Source of the DNA: Nematostella vectensis
Lineage: Eukaryota > Cnidaria > Anthozoa > Actiniaria > Edwardsiidae
Direction: 5' to 3'
Assembly (NCBI RefSeq): GCF_932526225.1
Contig: NC_064048.1
Location: forward strand, 5,376,627-5,440,626
Length of the DNA stretch: 64,000 nt
The notes under the pieces are model-generated. The model was not told the origin of the DNA and did no database searches. It saw only the letters and a list, made by a program, of their open reading frames with translations. Each line of letters opens with the position of its first letter. Within the stretch, counting starts at the first letter, position 1. Shown here one piece after another: positions 36,801 to 44,699 of this stretch. The translations under genes and the position numbers were made by a program.

Positions 36801-39800
36801 AGCTGGGAGGATGATAGATCCCTCGGTTGCTGGGGGAAAAATCAATCCGAATGGTTCTGCTGGCAAATTTGTGGAGTCGAACTAGTTGTGCTGGGAATAT
36901 TTTTGGGGGCGCTGGAGCGGTTGCTTGGATAAAAATAGTCCCGACCAGTTATACGGACAATTACTTGTATGTTAATATGCCTGACCACTGCTGGCTGGGA
37001 AAAAATGCCTAACAAATGCTGGCTGGGAAAAAAAAGGAATAGTCCCTCCTGGGGACAAAGGAACATATTTTTTCCCAGCAACTTTTAAAATGGATATTTT
37101 TGGCATCAGAACATATTCAAACGACGAAATATGCCATTTTAACGTGTTTCGGTAAAAGGGGCTCGTTGTATGCCCTTGGATGTGACTGCGCTTATCACAG
37201 GTTGTAGCGTCTATGTGAGCACCTTCATACTCTGTGATTGTGTTTATCACAGGTTGTAGCGTCAAAATGTTTATCACAGGTTATAGCGTCTATCCTATCT
37301 GTTTATCACAGGTTGTAGCGTCAAAATGTTTATCAAAGGTTATAGCGTCTATCCTATCTGTTTATTACAGGTTGTAGCGTCAAAATGTTTATCACAGGTT
37401 GTAGCGTCTATCCTATCTGTTTATCACAGGTTGTAGCGTCAAAATGTTTATCACAGGTTGTAGCGTCAAAATGTTTATCACAGGTTGTAGCGTCTATCCT
37501 ATCTGTTTATCACAGGTTATAGCGCCAAAATGTTTATCACAGGTTATAGCGTCAAAATGTTTATCACAGGTTGTAGCGTCTATCCTATCTGTTTATCACA
37601 GGTTGTAGCGTCAAAATGTTTATCACAGGTTGTAGCGTCAAAATGTTTATCACAGGTTGTAGCGTCAAAATGTTTATCACAGGTTGTAGCGTCAAAATGT
37701 TTATCACAGGTTGTAGCGTCAAAATGTTTATCACAGGTTATAGCGTCAAAATGTTTATCACAGGTTGTAGCGTCTATCCTATCTGTTTATCACAGGTTGT
37801 AGCGTCAAAATGTTTATCACAGGTTGTAGCGTCAAAATGTTTATCACAGGTTGTAGCGTCAAAATGTTTATCACAGGTTGTAGCGTCAAAATGTTTATCA
37901 CAGGTTGTAGCGTCAAAATGTTTATCACAGGTTGTAGCGTCAAAATGTTTATCACAGGTTATAGCGTCTATCCTATCTGTTTATCACAGGTTATAGCGTC
38001 TATCCTATCTGTTTATCACAGGTTATAGCGTCTATCCTATCTGTTTATTACAGGTTATAGCGTCTATCCTATCTGTTTATCACAGGTTATAGCGTCTATC
38101 CTATCTGTTTATCACAGGTTATAGCGTCTATCCTATCTGTTTATCACAGGTTATAGCGTCTATCCTATCTGTTTATCACAGGTTTTGGGGTCTATCCTAT
38201 CTGTTCATTACAGGTTATAGCGTCTATCCTATCTGTTTATTACAGGTTATAGCGTCTATCCTATCTGTTTATCACAGGTTATAGCGTCTATCCTATCTGG
38301 TTATTGCACCCTCATGTCCTTTTTGTGTACAACAGGTTGTAGTGATCCTGGAAATAGTCCAAGTGATACAAACTGTCACAAGTGTCGCTACGCTAAGAAA
38401 GCCGAATCTAAGAGACGAAGAAGAGCTTTAATGTACAAAAGACAAACAAACACAGGCGATAAAAAAACAGTCGCATGCAAACCGAGCTGTGATTCTGGCA
38501 AGACCCCCAACAAACAGCAGATATGCACGGGTATGTGAGCTAGGAAGACCAATAGACTTTGCGAAATCTCACTGTTTATGTTAAGCTTTTTTGTTTGGCT
38601 ATCTGAAGTCGCGTTCAAACCTTGAGTTTTGCAGTGCACTTATGGATATGTCTTCCATATTTTCAAAGAGTGTCTTGGGTATTTGTTAATGATAAAAAGC
38701 TTATTACCGGCAGTGATTCCAATTTTAATCACTAAAACACTAGCCCTACTTTTGAACCCTCACGACAACTCAAACAATCTCTAACAAGTGTCCTGACTGC
38801 AGTTTTGGGTATTAAAATGATAAATTTCTGCCTGTAGGTTTTTAATATTTTTCACTTCATGGCTCACTTCATGGCGGAGTTTACTTTTAAAATCAATTAA
38901 AAACTAAATACCATAAAAGAGTGTAGTGAACTGCCTAGCTGCACCAGGAAAACAAATACTAATGGAGGATTACAATACGGAATGTATATTTATATTTGTA
39001 TAATATTTATATAAGGCATTTATATAAGGCATGGTTCAGGTAGAGCAAGCAATGACTGGCAGAAAAAAACAACAACAACACATTTTTCGGTGAAAAGAAC
39101 TGAAGCAAGACTGTCCAGGAAAAATATTGAGCAAAAAAGGAAACCACTTCGCCCGTCAAATATTAAATGTTTCGTCCTTAATCTAAATGATTTTAGTATT
39201 CTTTTAAAATTATCATTATCATCATTATTACTGTATTGTACCATTTCAGCCACAAAACAGATGAAAGTGGTAAAAACGCCAGTGAATGCGGCTGCAAATG
39301 AGGTCAACATCGGTGACGTTGATCTTCTTAAGGACTTTACGTTCTGTATCTGGATGAGTGTGGATAGTGAGGCCCCAAAAACACCTAGCCTTAAAGATGA
39401 GGACGAGCGCCCGGCAGTCACAGTCCCTGAGGCCGAATATAACCTCTTTAAATACGAGCAAAATGGTAGAAGTCTTCTTAAGTTAACACTTAAGCGACAC
39501 ACCGATGCAAGGTTCTTGATGAGGCTAACGTCCGACGAAAAGTAAGAGAACAAGGCAGATGTATATGATCATTTTGGTGATGATTTTGGAGAGTATGATT
39601 AGTATGACAATAGATGTGAAGATGATATGATGATTTCGAGAATGATGATGAGTGTGATGATGATGATGATCATGATGGTGATGATAATGATGTTGAGTGT
39701 GGTGATAATGATGATGAGTGTGATGATGATGATGATGATGAGTGTGGTGATGATAATGAACATGATAAGTGTGATAATAATGATGATAAGTGTGGTGATA

Positions 39801-41345
39801 ATGATGATGAGTAAGATGATAATAAGTGTGGTGATGATGATGAGTGTGGTGATAATGATGATAAGTGTGATGATGATTATGATGAGTGTGGTTAAATGAT
39901 GATGATTTCGATAATGACGATGAGTGTGGTGCTAATGATGATGACTGTGGTGATAATGATGATGACTGTGGTGATAATGATGATGAGTGTGGTGATAATG
40001 ATGATGAGTGTGGTGATAATGATGATGATGATTTCGATAATGATGATAAGTGTGATGATGATGATGATCATGATAAGTGTGATGATAATGATGATGAGTG
40101 TGGTGACAATGATGATCAGTGTGGTGATAATGATGATGAGTGTGGTGATAATGATAATGAGTGTGGTGATAATGATGATGAGTGTGGTGATAATAATGAA
40201 TCCGACGATGAGGATGATATGATATGGTGATAATGATGATGATGATGAGAACGTAAGAGGAAGATGAGAAGGAGGAGCCGACTTTTCGAATGTCGACACA
40301 AAGGTCCAATTCCTTGTGGCACTTACAAATGCACGTGTAGGAGGAGTAGTAGGCGGATAAGAAGGAGGAAGGGGGAGGTGGGAGGAGGATGAGATGGAGG
40401 AAGAGGAGGAGGAGGAGGAGGGAATGGAGGAAGAGGAAGAGGTGGTGGGAAAGGTAGAGGAGGAACAGAGAGGAGGGAGGATAAGCTGGATGAAGAGAAG
40501 TAGGTGTAGAGGAGGAGGCTGTAGGAAAGGTGGATAATATAAGGTAGAAATGGAGGTGGTAAAGGCAGAGGAGGAGGAGGAGGTGGGCGCTAAGAAGAGT
40601 GTGAGAGGAGAAGGAGGTAGGGGGGAGGTTGTGGAGGTCAGTGAGGTGGTGGTGGGGAAGGATCATTGGCGGAAAGAAGCGATGATGGCGATTAGAGTAA
40701 TAATTATCACAAATAAAATACTATTTTAATACTAAAGTGTATTCTTTCAATAGTGACAACTTTGATTTCCCGCTCAAATGGGGTAATAAGGAATGGCATC
40801 GCTTCTGCATCGGCCGCGAGAGCCCTTCAGGAAAAATTTCTGCCTTTGACGACAAAGAACAACTTCCATCTCAGAACTCTCTCATCAAAGAAGACGACAT
40901 GGCGACCCCAGCTACTCTAAAGCTCAACTTAAATAGCGGAATGGCGTTTGATGCTACAGATATCAACATTTGGGATCGCGTTCTGGACGATGAGGACATG
41001 AATTTCATGTATGAGTCGTGCGGACAAAGAGCGGGAAATGTAAAAGATTGGTTTGATATTATGGAATTGATAAAAGCTAAGAGCGACCAGCCGAGTAAGG
41101 ACGTGAACCAATACAAGCCGATGTCAACAGCCACCGAAAACCAACCGACACGAGTTTCTAACGATTTCGAGCCGACGCCCTCCGAAGCCTATGATGGATC
41201 CGGGGAAGTGACAAAGAGAAGCGTGGAAGAAAAAGATGGAAGCGCAAGTGGTTTCTATGATAAATACCAAGATGATGACAACTCCGAAAACGCCTTGGAG
41301 GATCCTCCAAACGTCTCCTTTGTGGACAACACTTGCGCGCCTTGA
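18854..41345 (+). CDS. MACPF (perforin-like) secreted protein with C-terminal LamG/pentraxin-like domain
   Basis: Complete coding sequence, about 1266 residues in 17 exons: 18854-18905, 19670-19720, 20653-20703, 21403-21590, 22436-22678, 23698-23810, 25347-25577, 26385-26497, 27503-27807, 30089-30400, 31394-31641, 32772-33225, 34038-34265, 35390-35522, 38336-38530, 39250-39541 and 40754-41345. All borders are GT/AG and phases agree. Residues 1-17 are a signal peptide ending VEA. The MACPF region covers roughly 150-480, with signature WGTHYIKSATFGG near 353. Residues 637-863 resemble a FAMeT-type beta domain. Residues 880-972 are Cys-rich, furin-like in spacing. Residues 985-1160 look LamG/pentraxin-like (DFTFCIWM, then DINIWDRVLDDEDM). 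The tail is acidic. MACPF proteins form membrane pores; the lectin-like end may target it. It could be an immune effector, venom component or developmental protein; the sequence does not decide. Intron arrays copy several of its splice junctions. Confidence 0.9.
20710..20890 (+). repeat. About 20-bp minisatellite after the exon 3 donor
   Basis: The unit is near ATCAACTCTATTTCTAGGT, about eight diverged copies, starting within some ten bases of the donor at 20704. Most copies contain TTTCTAGGT, which is both acceptor-like and donor-like, but no exon sequence is copied here. Confidence 0.8.
21036..21390. repeat. ATGATG-rich microsatellite before exon 4
   Basis: Imperfect GATGAT/GATGTT repeats run to within about 15 bases of the acceptor at 21401-21402. 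They leave little room for a classical pyrimidine tract. Confidence 0.9.
22703..23045. repeat. Tandem duplication, unit about 175 bp
   Basis: Two diverged direct copies share TATGCTATCTATG, the ending CGCTTGAGACGATAA and the start TAACTAAAGGCTGGCCGCGC / TAGTTAAGGGTTGGCGC. They lie in the intron just after the exon 5 donor of the plus MACPF gene. Confidence 0.8.
23815..23880. repeat. G-rich tract at the exon 6 donor
   Basis: A run of GGGGGA and poly-G starts only some six bases after the GT of the exon 6 donor. In RNA it could form G-quadruplexes next to the 5' splice site. Confidence 0.9.
23950..24130. repeat. GCTTAATGTAA minisatellite
   Basis: About nine irregular copies of a 20-24 bp unit around AACGCTTAATGTAATA in intron 6 of the plus MACPF gene. 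Downstream, 24240-25020 has repeated TGACGTCATC and ATATCTTGAGCTACGA motifs of an unresolved dispersed family. Confidence 0.8.
25562..25850 (+). repeat. Tandem array of the exon 7 donor junction, about 9 copies
   Basis: The last bases of exon 7 and its donor (TATCGACGTCAGCAG then GTAATTAACACAAAG) are repeated with a unit near 32 bp. Most copies keep CAG|GTAAAT, so a row of near-identical 5' splice sites follows the true one at 25577. Confidence 0.95.
26520..27240. repeat. Purine-rich tract plus 24-bp GGAGGAGTAAGAACAATAGA array
   Basis: From 26520 to 26960 the plus strand is almost all A and G (GGAAAGAA-like). From 27060 to 27240 there are about eight copies of a unit near GGAGGAGTAAGAACAATAGA plus CTC. 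Both lie in intron 8 of the plus MACPF gene. Confidence 0.85.
28021..28143. mobile_element. GC-rich element, family B, 3'-truncated
   Basis: Begins AGGGCCGTAGCAGACCTCAA and continues through the GACACGCCCCTTCTGCTCAT core, then ends without the inverted terminus seen in other copies. Confidence 0.75.
28463..28563. mobile_element. Hairpin MITE with 9-bp target duplication
   Basis: The ends CCCTGGGTACCAGAGGCTC and its inverse (GAGCCTCTTGTACCCAGG) pair almost fully. ATCCTTGAT flanks both sides (28454-28462 and 28564-28572), a 9-bp target-site duplication as in Mutator-like elements. A second copy is at 44179-44270. Confidence 0.9.
28699..28903. mobile_element. 205-bp MITE with perfect 27-bp inverted ends
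   Basis: The left terminus TTATGCCTAGTGCACACTAG and next seven bases are repeated exactly in inverse at the right end. The inside has many copies of GACATAACGACATGG and its inverse, so the element folds almost completely. It interrupts the LINE remnant. Confidence 0.92.
29646..29747. mobile_element. GC-rich element, family B
   Basis: Has CACAGCCACGCCCCTACTG, CATTTCCTTATAAATTT and the terminal CTGCTACGGCCCTTC. The 5' terminus is missing. Confidence 0.75.
30344..30840 (+). repeat. Array of 57-nt exon-10 end copies with splice sites
   Basis: The last 57 bases of exon 10 (30344-30400, 19 codons) recur at 30436-30492, 30528-30584, 30620-30676 and 30712-30768, with a decayed copy ending about 30835. 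Each full copy is preceded by CAG and followed by a donor position. Copies at 30528, 30620 and 30712 keep GTATGT; the one at 30436 has TT in place of GT; the last has an in-frame TAG. Spacing is about 92 bases. Confidence 0.95.
31795..32030. mobile_element. Dispersed repeat, family N
   Basis: Inverted relative of 9480-9660, sharing GTCGATCACCCACT, CGGTTTATTCGCAAGGAAAC and CTTGAATAAGCCGATGGAAA. Just before it, 31680-31795 has degenerate CCTCTATTAAGCGGAC repeats following the exon 11 donor. Confidence 0.65.
32121..32242. mobile_element. Palindromic element with GCTCGAAACGTCAGC core
   Basis: Arms TGAACGCCTCTGTGAAGCAG and CTGTTTCACAGAGGGGTTCA pair. The inside has CCGACGAATAGCTAACGCTC then GAAACGTCAGC, a motif I associate with repeated retroelement ends in invertebrate genomes. 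The order CYGACGA, stem, GAAAC is hammerhead-like but not a perfect hammerhead core. Confidence 0.5.
32478..32693. mobile_element. 216-bp MITE with about 40-bp inverted ends
   Basis: Left TTAAGCCGCGTCTACACTAT then CAATTTTTAGTTGACAA pairs with right TTGTCTACTAAAAATTG and GATGGGGCTTAA. It is non-coding, in intron 11 of the plus MACPF gene, some 80 bases before exon 12. Confidence 0.8.
33590..33850 (+). mobile_element. LINE 3' zinc-knuckle fragment
   Basis: The frame IEDEEHFLVKCAEYKNHREL is the HxxxC half of the CCHC knuckle at the end of many non-LTR retrotransposon polyproteins. The matching CxxC half (ICQMCKA) is in another frame just before it, so a one-base shift separates them. The fragment is decayed and intronic. 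Confidence 0.65.
34340..34495. repeat. (CCCCCA)n tract after the exon 13 donor
   Basis: CCCCCA and CCCCTA repeats start about 75 bases after the donor at 34266. Open frames of Thr-Pro or Val-Gly repeats across it are by-products. Confidence 0.95.
35132..35312. mobile_element. MITE with GGGCGGATCTAG ends
   Basis: The left end GGGCGGATCTAG is the near inverse of the right end CTCTGGATCCGCCC. The inside has G- and C-runs and AAGAAATGTAAGGAAATATA. It lies just upstream of exon 14 of the plus MACPF gene. Confidence 0.75.
35587..35947. mobile_element. MITE, family D, near full length
   Basis: Ends TACACTCTTTTTTATATAAG and CTTATAAAAAATAGTGTA. It has the family marks GTTGAGGCTGGGCCGTTCTT, ACCCAATGAATTATTAGGAA and CAGGCTGGACGTT. 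Repeated GTTCTTAA-type sequences lie inside. Confidence 0.85.
35966..36220. mobile_element. MITE, family A
   Basis: Well-kept copy with TTTAAAGCCGCATTGTCACC at the left and GGTGACAATGCGGCTTTAAA at the right. It directly follows the family D element. Confidence 0.9.
36338..36588. mobile_element. MITE, family A, inverted relative to its neighbour
   Basis: Same family in the opposite orientation, 117 bases after the copy at 35966. The left end reads TTGAAGCCGAATTGTCAC and the right end GTGACAATGCGGCTTTAA. Two inverted copies this close could form a long hairpin in intron 14. Confidence 0.9.
36760..38330 (+). repeat. Acceptor-junction array before exon 15, about 40 copies
   Basis: Two unit types alternate: TTTATCACAGGTTGTAGCGT plus CAAAATG (27 bp) and TTTATCACAGGTTATAGCGT plus CTATCCTATCTG (32 bp). 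The dense part is 37185-38305. Each unit carries a pseudo-acceptor, CACAG|GTTGTAGCG, closely matching the true acceptor and start of exon 15 (ACAACAG|GTTGTAGTG) at 38336. The 27-bp unit is nine codons and has no stop, which explains the long frames across it. Confidence 0.95.
39590..40245. repeat. GATGAT / GAGTGTGGTGATAAT array after exon 16
   Basis: Imperfect repeats of GATGATGAGTGTGGTGATAA begin about 50 bases after the exon 16 donor (39542). All frames are open for long stretches (Asp-, Met- or His-rich), so these are not genes. Confidence 0.95.
40250..40645. repeat. GGAGGA purine-rich tract before exon 17
   Basis: The plus strand is a run of GGAGGAGGA/AGGAAGA with few pyrimidines for nearly 400 bases, directly after the GATGAT array and 100 bases before the final exon. 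It could form triplex or quadruplex DNA. Confidence 0.85.
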
Positions 41346-41420
41346 AAAGTGTTAGTAGAAAGTATTATTTGTAGGTCTCTGAGACATAGGACATCATAGT
41401 TTACAATCAAACGCACATCC

Positions 41421-41426
41421 AATAAA
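41421..41426 (+). terminator. Poly(A) signal of the plus MACPF gene
   Basis: AATAAA lies 76 bases after the stop codon. A second AATAAA near 41610 could serve as an alternative site. Confidence 0.6.
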
Positions 41427-41767
41427 GTAATCGCGTTCCTTTGAGTTAATCGTGAAGCGAGAATTGAATCACTTTTAACGCTGTCTTATTGCAAGCGAGC
41501 ATCCTCAAAGAAATAACGGTGCATGGTTGGTAAAATTTAGTTGTTGAAATATGATGATCTAGAAAATATAAAAACCCTGTAACGAAGAGAATATGTCTTT
41601 GTGAAAGACAATAAAGATGTGAATTATGATTGGACTTTTCCATATAGTGTAGGGGGTGGGGGAGTGGGAGTCGAGTCAGATAGAAACCAAAATTACAACT
41701 AACCCCTCCCCCTCCATGAACCACTTAGAAAAAAACGAATGGCACCATTGATTGATATGTTTCTACT

Positions 41768-41816
41768 AAAAATCATCGGATATTGTTACGTAATCGACCT
41801 GAAGTAAACTGGTGAT
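41768..41816. mobile_element. MITE, family A, terminal fragment
   Basis: Only about 50 bases remain: AAAATCATCGGATATTGTTA, then CGACCTGAAGTAAACTGGTGA. Confidence 0.7.
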
Positions 41817-41904
41817 ACAAAAGGGACTTCATTATTATGCATAACACTTTGATTGAAAGTATATGATAAGGCTTAGTTGTTCTATTATTTCCTCTGAGTG
41901 ATCA

Positions 41905-42622
41905 AAAAAATGATTATCTCTAAAAGCTAAATGAGTCCCTTATCATAATTTCTTAAAAAAGACAAGAACAAGAAAAAGAACGGTAGTTTGGGCTCTCTAT
42001 GTCCTTCACATCGCGCGTGCGTTTTATTAGGATTGGCGGACAAAAATGATTATCTCTAAAAGCTAAATGAGTCCCTTGCATTTTTTATCATAATTTCTAA
42101 AAAAAGACAAGAACAAGAAAAAGAACGGTAGTTTGGGCTCTCTATGTCCTTCACATCGCGCGTGCGTTTTATTAGGATTGGCGGACAAAAATGATTATCT
42201 CTAAAAGCTAAATGAGTCCCTTGCATTTTTTATCATAATTTTTAAAAAAAGACAAGAACAAGAAAAAGAACGGTAGTTTGGGCTCTCCATGTCCTTCGCA
42301 TCGCGCGTGCGTTTTATGAGGATTGGCGGACAAAAATGATTATCTCTAAAAGCTAAATGAGTCCCTTGCATTTTTTATCATAATTTCTAAAAAAAGACAA
42401 GAACAAGAAAAAGAACGGTAGTTTGGGCTCTCTATGTCCTTCACATCGCGCGTGCGTTTTATTAGGATTGGCGGACAAAAATGATTATCTCTAAAAGCTA
42501 AATGAGTCCCTTGCATTTTTTATCATAATTTCTAAAAAAAGACAAGAACAAGAAAAAGAACGGTAGTTTGGGCTCTCTGTGTCCTTCACATCGCGCGTGC
42601 GTTTTATGAGGATTGGCGCGCG
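41905..42622. repeat. 145-bp tandem repeat, five copies
   Basis: The marker TGATTATCTCTAAAAGC starts at 41911, 42047, 42192, 42337 and 42482. Units are almost identical and each contains ATCGCGCGTGCGTTTTAT and ACAAGAACAAGAAAAAGAAC. The first copy lacks about nine bases. High identity suggests recent expansion. It lies between two genes. Confidence 0.95.
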
Positions 42623-43064
42623 CCTTGTACCGTTACAGCGCGCGCAAAAAGAAGCATCTTATTAAATTTGAAGCCAAAGAGTCCAGTCAAAAAACTCTGG
42701 GACGTCGCTAACCATGCCTAGAGGGGAAGAGATAGAGTGAGTATGCCAATGTTATTGACCAAGCCTCAAACACATGCTAAAAGCCAAAACAGTTAGCGCT
42801 TGCATACAGTTATTCATGATTGTTTTGCATAAAGAGCAAGGAAAAGATAGAGGCCACAGATAAACAAATATAGGTCTTTACAAAGGGCTGACTCATTATT
42901 CATTCATTTTGGTTCTCTAAAGAGGCTGCAATTGTAAAGTTCTTTTATTTTTCAACCGTTTTTACTTTCATAAATAGACTCTGCAAATTTTAAGTATCTG
43001 GACCACCCTTAAATTTCAAATTACGTCTCATACATTTTTTTTATGAGTGAACACCGCTCTAATC

Positions 43065-43923
43065 TAAAGGCCTTGCTAAACTGGGCGATATGTCGCGTGC
43101 GACATCTCTCCTAAATGTTTCCTAGTTTAGCCACCACTAGGCTCAGATACATTATGCCGGCATAATTTTGAGCATAATACTATAGTCGGAGCATCGAGCA
43201 TAATGCCGGCTAATACCCATTTTTTCAGGCATAATAGTACAAAATCACTTAGGACATCAAGTGGCTGCTTGATTTTGTTGTGTTATTGCTCTTTACTTTC
43301 CAATCAAACCAACATAACGAAAAAATAACTGAAGTGTGTGGGTGTTTTGATTTGGGGGCTTGGTACTCAGGTTTTAAATTTATGCCAGGCTGCTAAGCCC
43401 TTACAGTTGTCATCTCCTTTGATCACTCATTGTGAGTCATGGCTGAGAGTTCAACAACTCAGGCTGACAGTTCAACAACTGTTGACCCTGCTGGGACTGT
43501 TGTTGATTTGACTCATCCCCCCCTGGAACATAAGAAGCTGCAAAGAATGCTTTATCGCAATTAAGAAGTCCAAGACCTTCCGACCTTGCCAGAACTCGAC
43601 ATTTCTTCAATAGGGCATGGAATATTGGTTAAAAAATTTGAAAGAACAACAATTTATGTCGAGCATAATACACCTTTTCGAGCCTAATTTTAAGCATAAT
43701 ATCATGTTTTTATGAGCATTGCTCAAAAGCATGCCCAAATTTTTTTCGAGCATAATGTATCTGGCCCTAGCCACCCCCAAAACATACAGTGCGCGACAAA
43801 TTTTGTAGAGCGCGACACGAACATGTTTCTCAGCAATCGAGAAACATTTCTTTGTCGCTTCTACAAGATTTGGCGCGCGTTACAATGTCTTTTTGGGTGT
43901 CGCATAGTTAAGCCAGGCCTTAA
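43065..43923. mobile_element. Outer MITE of a nested pair
   Basis: The end TAAAGGCCTTGCTAAACTGG is a diverged inverse of GTTAAGCCAGGCCTTAA. The interior has many GCGCGACA/TGTCGCG motifs. It is split by a second element at 43137-43770. Bases 42623-43064 hold no gene I can support. Confidence 0.7.
43137..43770. mobile_element. Inner DNA transposon, 634 bp, non-autonomous
   Basis: The ends CTAGGCTCAGATACATTATGC and GCATAATGTATCTGGCCCTAG are inverse with two differences. GAGCATAAT motifs recur inside. A 41-codon frame at 43438 (MAESSTTQADSSTTVDPAGT) may be a relic of the autonomous parent; I do not recognise it. Confidence 0.8.
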
Positions 43924-44178
43924 GCATACTCCAGAAACAAACGCCACCTCGGCATCTAAACAAGTAAATGCAGTATTTTCCCTTTACATGCCAGCGAGGT
44001 TCGGTGGGTACCAGGCTGGGACGGCATTCTTCCCGAATGTCCGCCGAGGCCTCATTTGCATGGCGTCTGGCGATTGGCGGAGGGCGCTACAAAATGGAAG
44101 GTAAGGCCAAGGGCAAGCTCCGACCAGCACGAATTCGGAGGGGGAGGGGGGGGATTTGGTGTCTCCTAACCAAACCTA

Positions 44179-44270
44179 CCCTGGGTACCAGAGGCTCCGA
44201 GCTTCGCGGCGACAACGATTTGCTCAAAACGTTTTCGCCGCGAAGCTTGGAGCTTCTGGTAACAAAGGGA
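44179..44270. mobile_element. Hairpin MITE, second copy
   Basis: Same family as 28463-28563: CCCTGGGTACCAGAGGCTCC against GGAGCTTCTGGTAACAAAGG, with CGCGGCGA and TCGCCGCG near the tip. The right end is diverged. Confidence 0.85.
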
Positions 44271-44699
44271 AACTTAACCCTCTTTGATGAATTTCTGGCT
44301 ATTGTTGTATCATCCACCCACCAATTCTGTATTTTCAAATTTGTTTGTAATAGTGAAGAAGAAAAGGTTGACAACGAAAATTTGCTTTTTAAATATTGAA
44401 GATACATTTCGGCATTGTCAATGCTTCCTTCTTCAGGTTAAAATTATTATCACGTTGGCTCTTTTCCTAGCCCCTCTGAAACCAGCAGAGGCTACGCGCT
44501 GATTTAGAAAGGCTTGTGCACTTTCCGTCCATTGACGTTATTTTTCGTACACAAGTATCACAGCAAAAACATTGCTAACGGCAAAAAAACAAGAGAAGAT
44601 AAATTGTTTACGGCGTCTCGTCAGTCGTGGTTTCAAATGTTCTGGGTTCATACAATTAACACATGTTATATCTAGGACGTATCACACAACATAGCCACT

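Noticed and set aside
37530..38028. Up to 126-residue repeat protein (GCSVKMFIT units)
   Set aside because: It comes from the 27-bp acceptor array in intron 14; the frame breaks wherever a 32-bp unit occurs and there is no proper start.
36760..38330. CRISPR-like array
   Set aside because: Units are contiguous without unique spacers and the DNA is clearly eukaryotic with introns. The same holds for the arrays at 5796 and 61745.
39020..39553. 177-residue frame on the minus strand
   Set aside because: It is the reverse of coding exon 16 (39250-39541) of the plus MACPF gene plus flanking intron.
39886..40666. His-rich, Asp-rich and Ser/Leu-rich long frames on both strands
   Set aside because: They arise from GATGAT repeats and the adjacent purine tract between exons 16 and 17.
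42718..42741. Possible first exon ATGCCTAGAGGGGAAGAGAT ending at GTGAGT
   Set aside because: Joining it to the next acceptor (TATATCTAG before 44676) meets a stop at once; no other partner was found.
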